In this document: one piece after another, positions 14,222 through 14,978 of the stretch
Numbering within the stretch: the stretch's first letter is position 1
Layout of the letters: the number at the start of each line of letters is the position of its first letter
Assembly (NCBI GenBank): GCA_021806865.1
Contig: JAKAPU010000048.1
Span: forward strand, 365 to 15,342
DNA from: an archaeon
Lineage (GTDB): Archaea; Thermoproteota; Nitrososphaeria; Nitrososphaerales; CADDZS01
Direction: 5' to 3'
DNA: 14,978 nt
Made by a program: the position numbers and the translations under genes
The notes under the pieces: generated by a model
The model's database searches: none
Told to the model about the DNA's origin: nothing
The model's input: only the letters and a program-made list of their open reading frames with translations

Positions 14222-14431
14222 TCGGTATCTTCTATCCTTGAATTGTCATAGCACGCAAGTTATTTCAGAGTGCAGGATGATGTCTTCGAATTCGGGATTC
14301 AGATTTGCGATCTTTGTGTTTTCTCCCTAATCCGAGTATCCCAATTAGAACTTGACTCTCTGGATCAAAGGGAAAGTCCGTACTGGCGATGTCTCTTCCA
14401 AGAAAGAAAGAATGCGAAAAAAGAAGGAAAG

Positions 14432-14465
14432 TGCCAAAGCATGTGGGATTTAGGATGCTTTGGCA
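14432..14465 (-). terminator. Perfect 11-pair hairpin and U-rich tract at the end of the surface-protein gene
   Basis: TGCCAAAGCAT (14432-14442) pairs perfectly with ATGCTTTGGCA (14455-14465), and the TAA stop (14450-14452) lies in the loop. On the minus strand a pyrimidine-rich run with a T6 block follows (about 14405-14431). This is a good intrinsic-type terminator. Confidence 0.7.
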
Positions 14466-14978
14466 GATACTGTCGTAGTTGCGCCGTCGGTGCCTGTGAC
14501 TTGAACTGTATAAGTCTGTCCCGCAGCAAGAGGTTCATTCGATTGACCCGTGCCAGCTCCAGATGCAACCTGCTGACCTGGTTGTGCAAGAGTGAGCGGT
14601 ATCACTGCGTTGATGGGTAGTGAAATCGTTCCTGCAGTAATGGATACTCCGACTACTGTCGGAGTGCTACTTAGAGCAAACGAGGCAAAGGGCGTGTTTG
14701 CTGTGGCAAGGGAGGAAGCTACGACGACACCTGCTCCCAGAGTCAAAGACGCAACGGCAGATCCACTGCAAGCTGATGAAGTCGCCGAAGTGCCGAATCC
14801 TGCAACTGTTGCTGTTCCCGTTCCACTGCAAGTTAATTTCACGGTCAATACGTTACTCCCGCTGCCCGTCAATGCAACATTTGTTACCGAAATACTTCCT
14901 GATGCCAAAGTAAGAGTGACTGCCGGAGCTAGCTGGACATCCAAAGCGCTTCCCTTTACGAAGAATCCAGTGTTGAAG
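14450..14978 (-). CDS. Pilin-like or S-layer-like surface protein, C-terminal part (partial, runs off the window)
   Basis: The frame is open to the right edge, so only about the last 175 residues are seen and the N terminus is missing. The visible part begins NTGFFVKGSALDVQ and is dominated by Ser, Thr, Ala, Gly and Val, with very few charged residues and two cysteines (CSGTG and ACSGS). It contains beta-strand-like alternation throughout. The end, GQTYTVQVTGTDGATTT, resembles the end of pilin 1 (GQTYNYVIDLGNGQ), so a pilin or archaellum-like subunit is my first choice; an S-layer or adhesin domain is the alternative. The TTG at 14942 is only an internal codon, not a start. The missing N terminus would decide whether a class III signal peptide is present. 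Confidence 0.6.
   Translation of the reverse strand, partial: FNTGFFVKGSALDVQLAPAVTLTLASGSISVTNVALTGSGSNVLTVKLTCSGTGTATVAGFGTSATSSACSGSAVASLTLGAGVVVASSLATANTPFASFALSSTPTVVGVSITAGTISLPINAVIPLTLAQPGQQVASGAGTGQSNEPLAAGQTYTVQVTGTDGATTTVSAKAS

Noticed and set aside
1..14978. Search for tRNA, rRNA, CRISPR arrays and transposases
   Set aside because: I found no T-loop-like GGTTCGAATCC segment in a cloverleaf context, no regularly spaced repeats and no transposase-like frames.

Overview
The window reads as archaeal DNA. Several genes have an AT-rich TATA-like box about 24-28 bases upstream of the start codon, which implies leaderless or nearly leaderless mRNAs. Four consecutive proteins carry class III (prepilin) signal peptides, surface proteins are rich in Asn-X-Ser/Thr sequons, and the small winged-helix regulator and zinc-ribbon proteins are of kinds common in archaea. 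The overall style (intermediate GC, many secreted Ser/Thr/Gly-rich proteins, a sedolisin-type protease, a VPEFP C-terminal anchor) suggests a Thaumarchaeota/Nitrososphaeria-like organism. That placement is inference, because no phylogenetic marker gene is present.

Left part (1-3917). A 64-residue Cys4 zinc-finger protein and an ArsR-type winged-helix regulator lie on the minus strand. The regulator is divergent from a DUF6058-family gene, and the two share a very short intergenic region with a perfect 14-base palindrome that also looks like a bidirectional TATA box. The regulator and DUF6058 families are best known from bacteria, so this pair may be a transferred module. The regulator appears to be frameshifted near its C terminus. 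A secreted parallel beta-helix protein with a VPEFP-plus-transmembrane tail follows on the minus strand.

Centre (3918-8670). A winged-helix regulator is divergent from a four-gene pilin operon. The first gene encodes a small type IV pilin-like protein and is followed by a UUCG-capped hairpin with a T-tract, probably a partial terminator. Then come a second small pilin and two large (490 and 477 residue) paralogous pilin-like proteins sharing four cysteines at matching positions. No assembly ATPase or platform protein is in the window, so the machinery must be encoded elsewhere. This operon is the most interesting part of the window.

Right part (8671-14978). A secreted S53 (sedolisin/kumamolisin-like) peptidase without a recognisable N-terminal prodomain lies between two decayed copies, in the same orientation, of a small coiled-coil gene with a shared leader. 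Next come two divergent proteins with N-terminal zinc ribbons (one membrane, one soluble) around a 525-base non-coding region with strong dyads, then a small three-helix membrane protein. The C-terminal part of a Ser/Thr/Ala/Gly-rich, pilin-like surface protein runs off the right edge.

Overall the window looks like an accessory cell-surface region: pili or adhesins, a surface beta-helix protein and an extracellular protease, with local regulators. No tRNA, rRNA, CRISPR array or transposase was seen.
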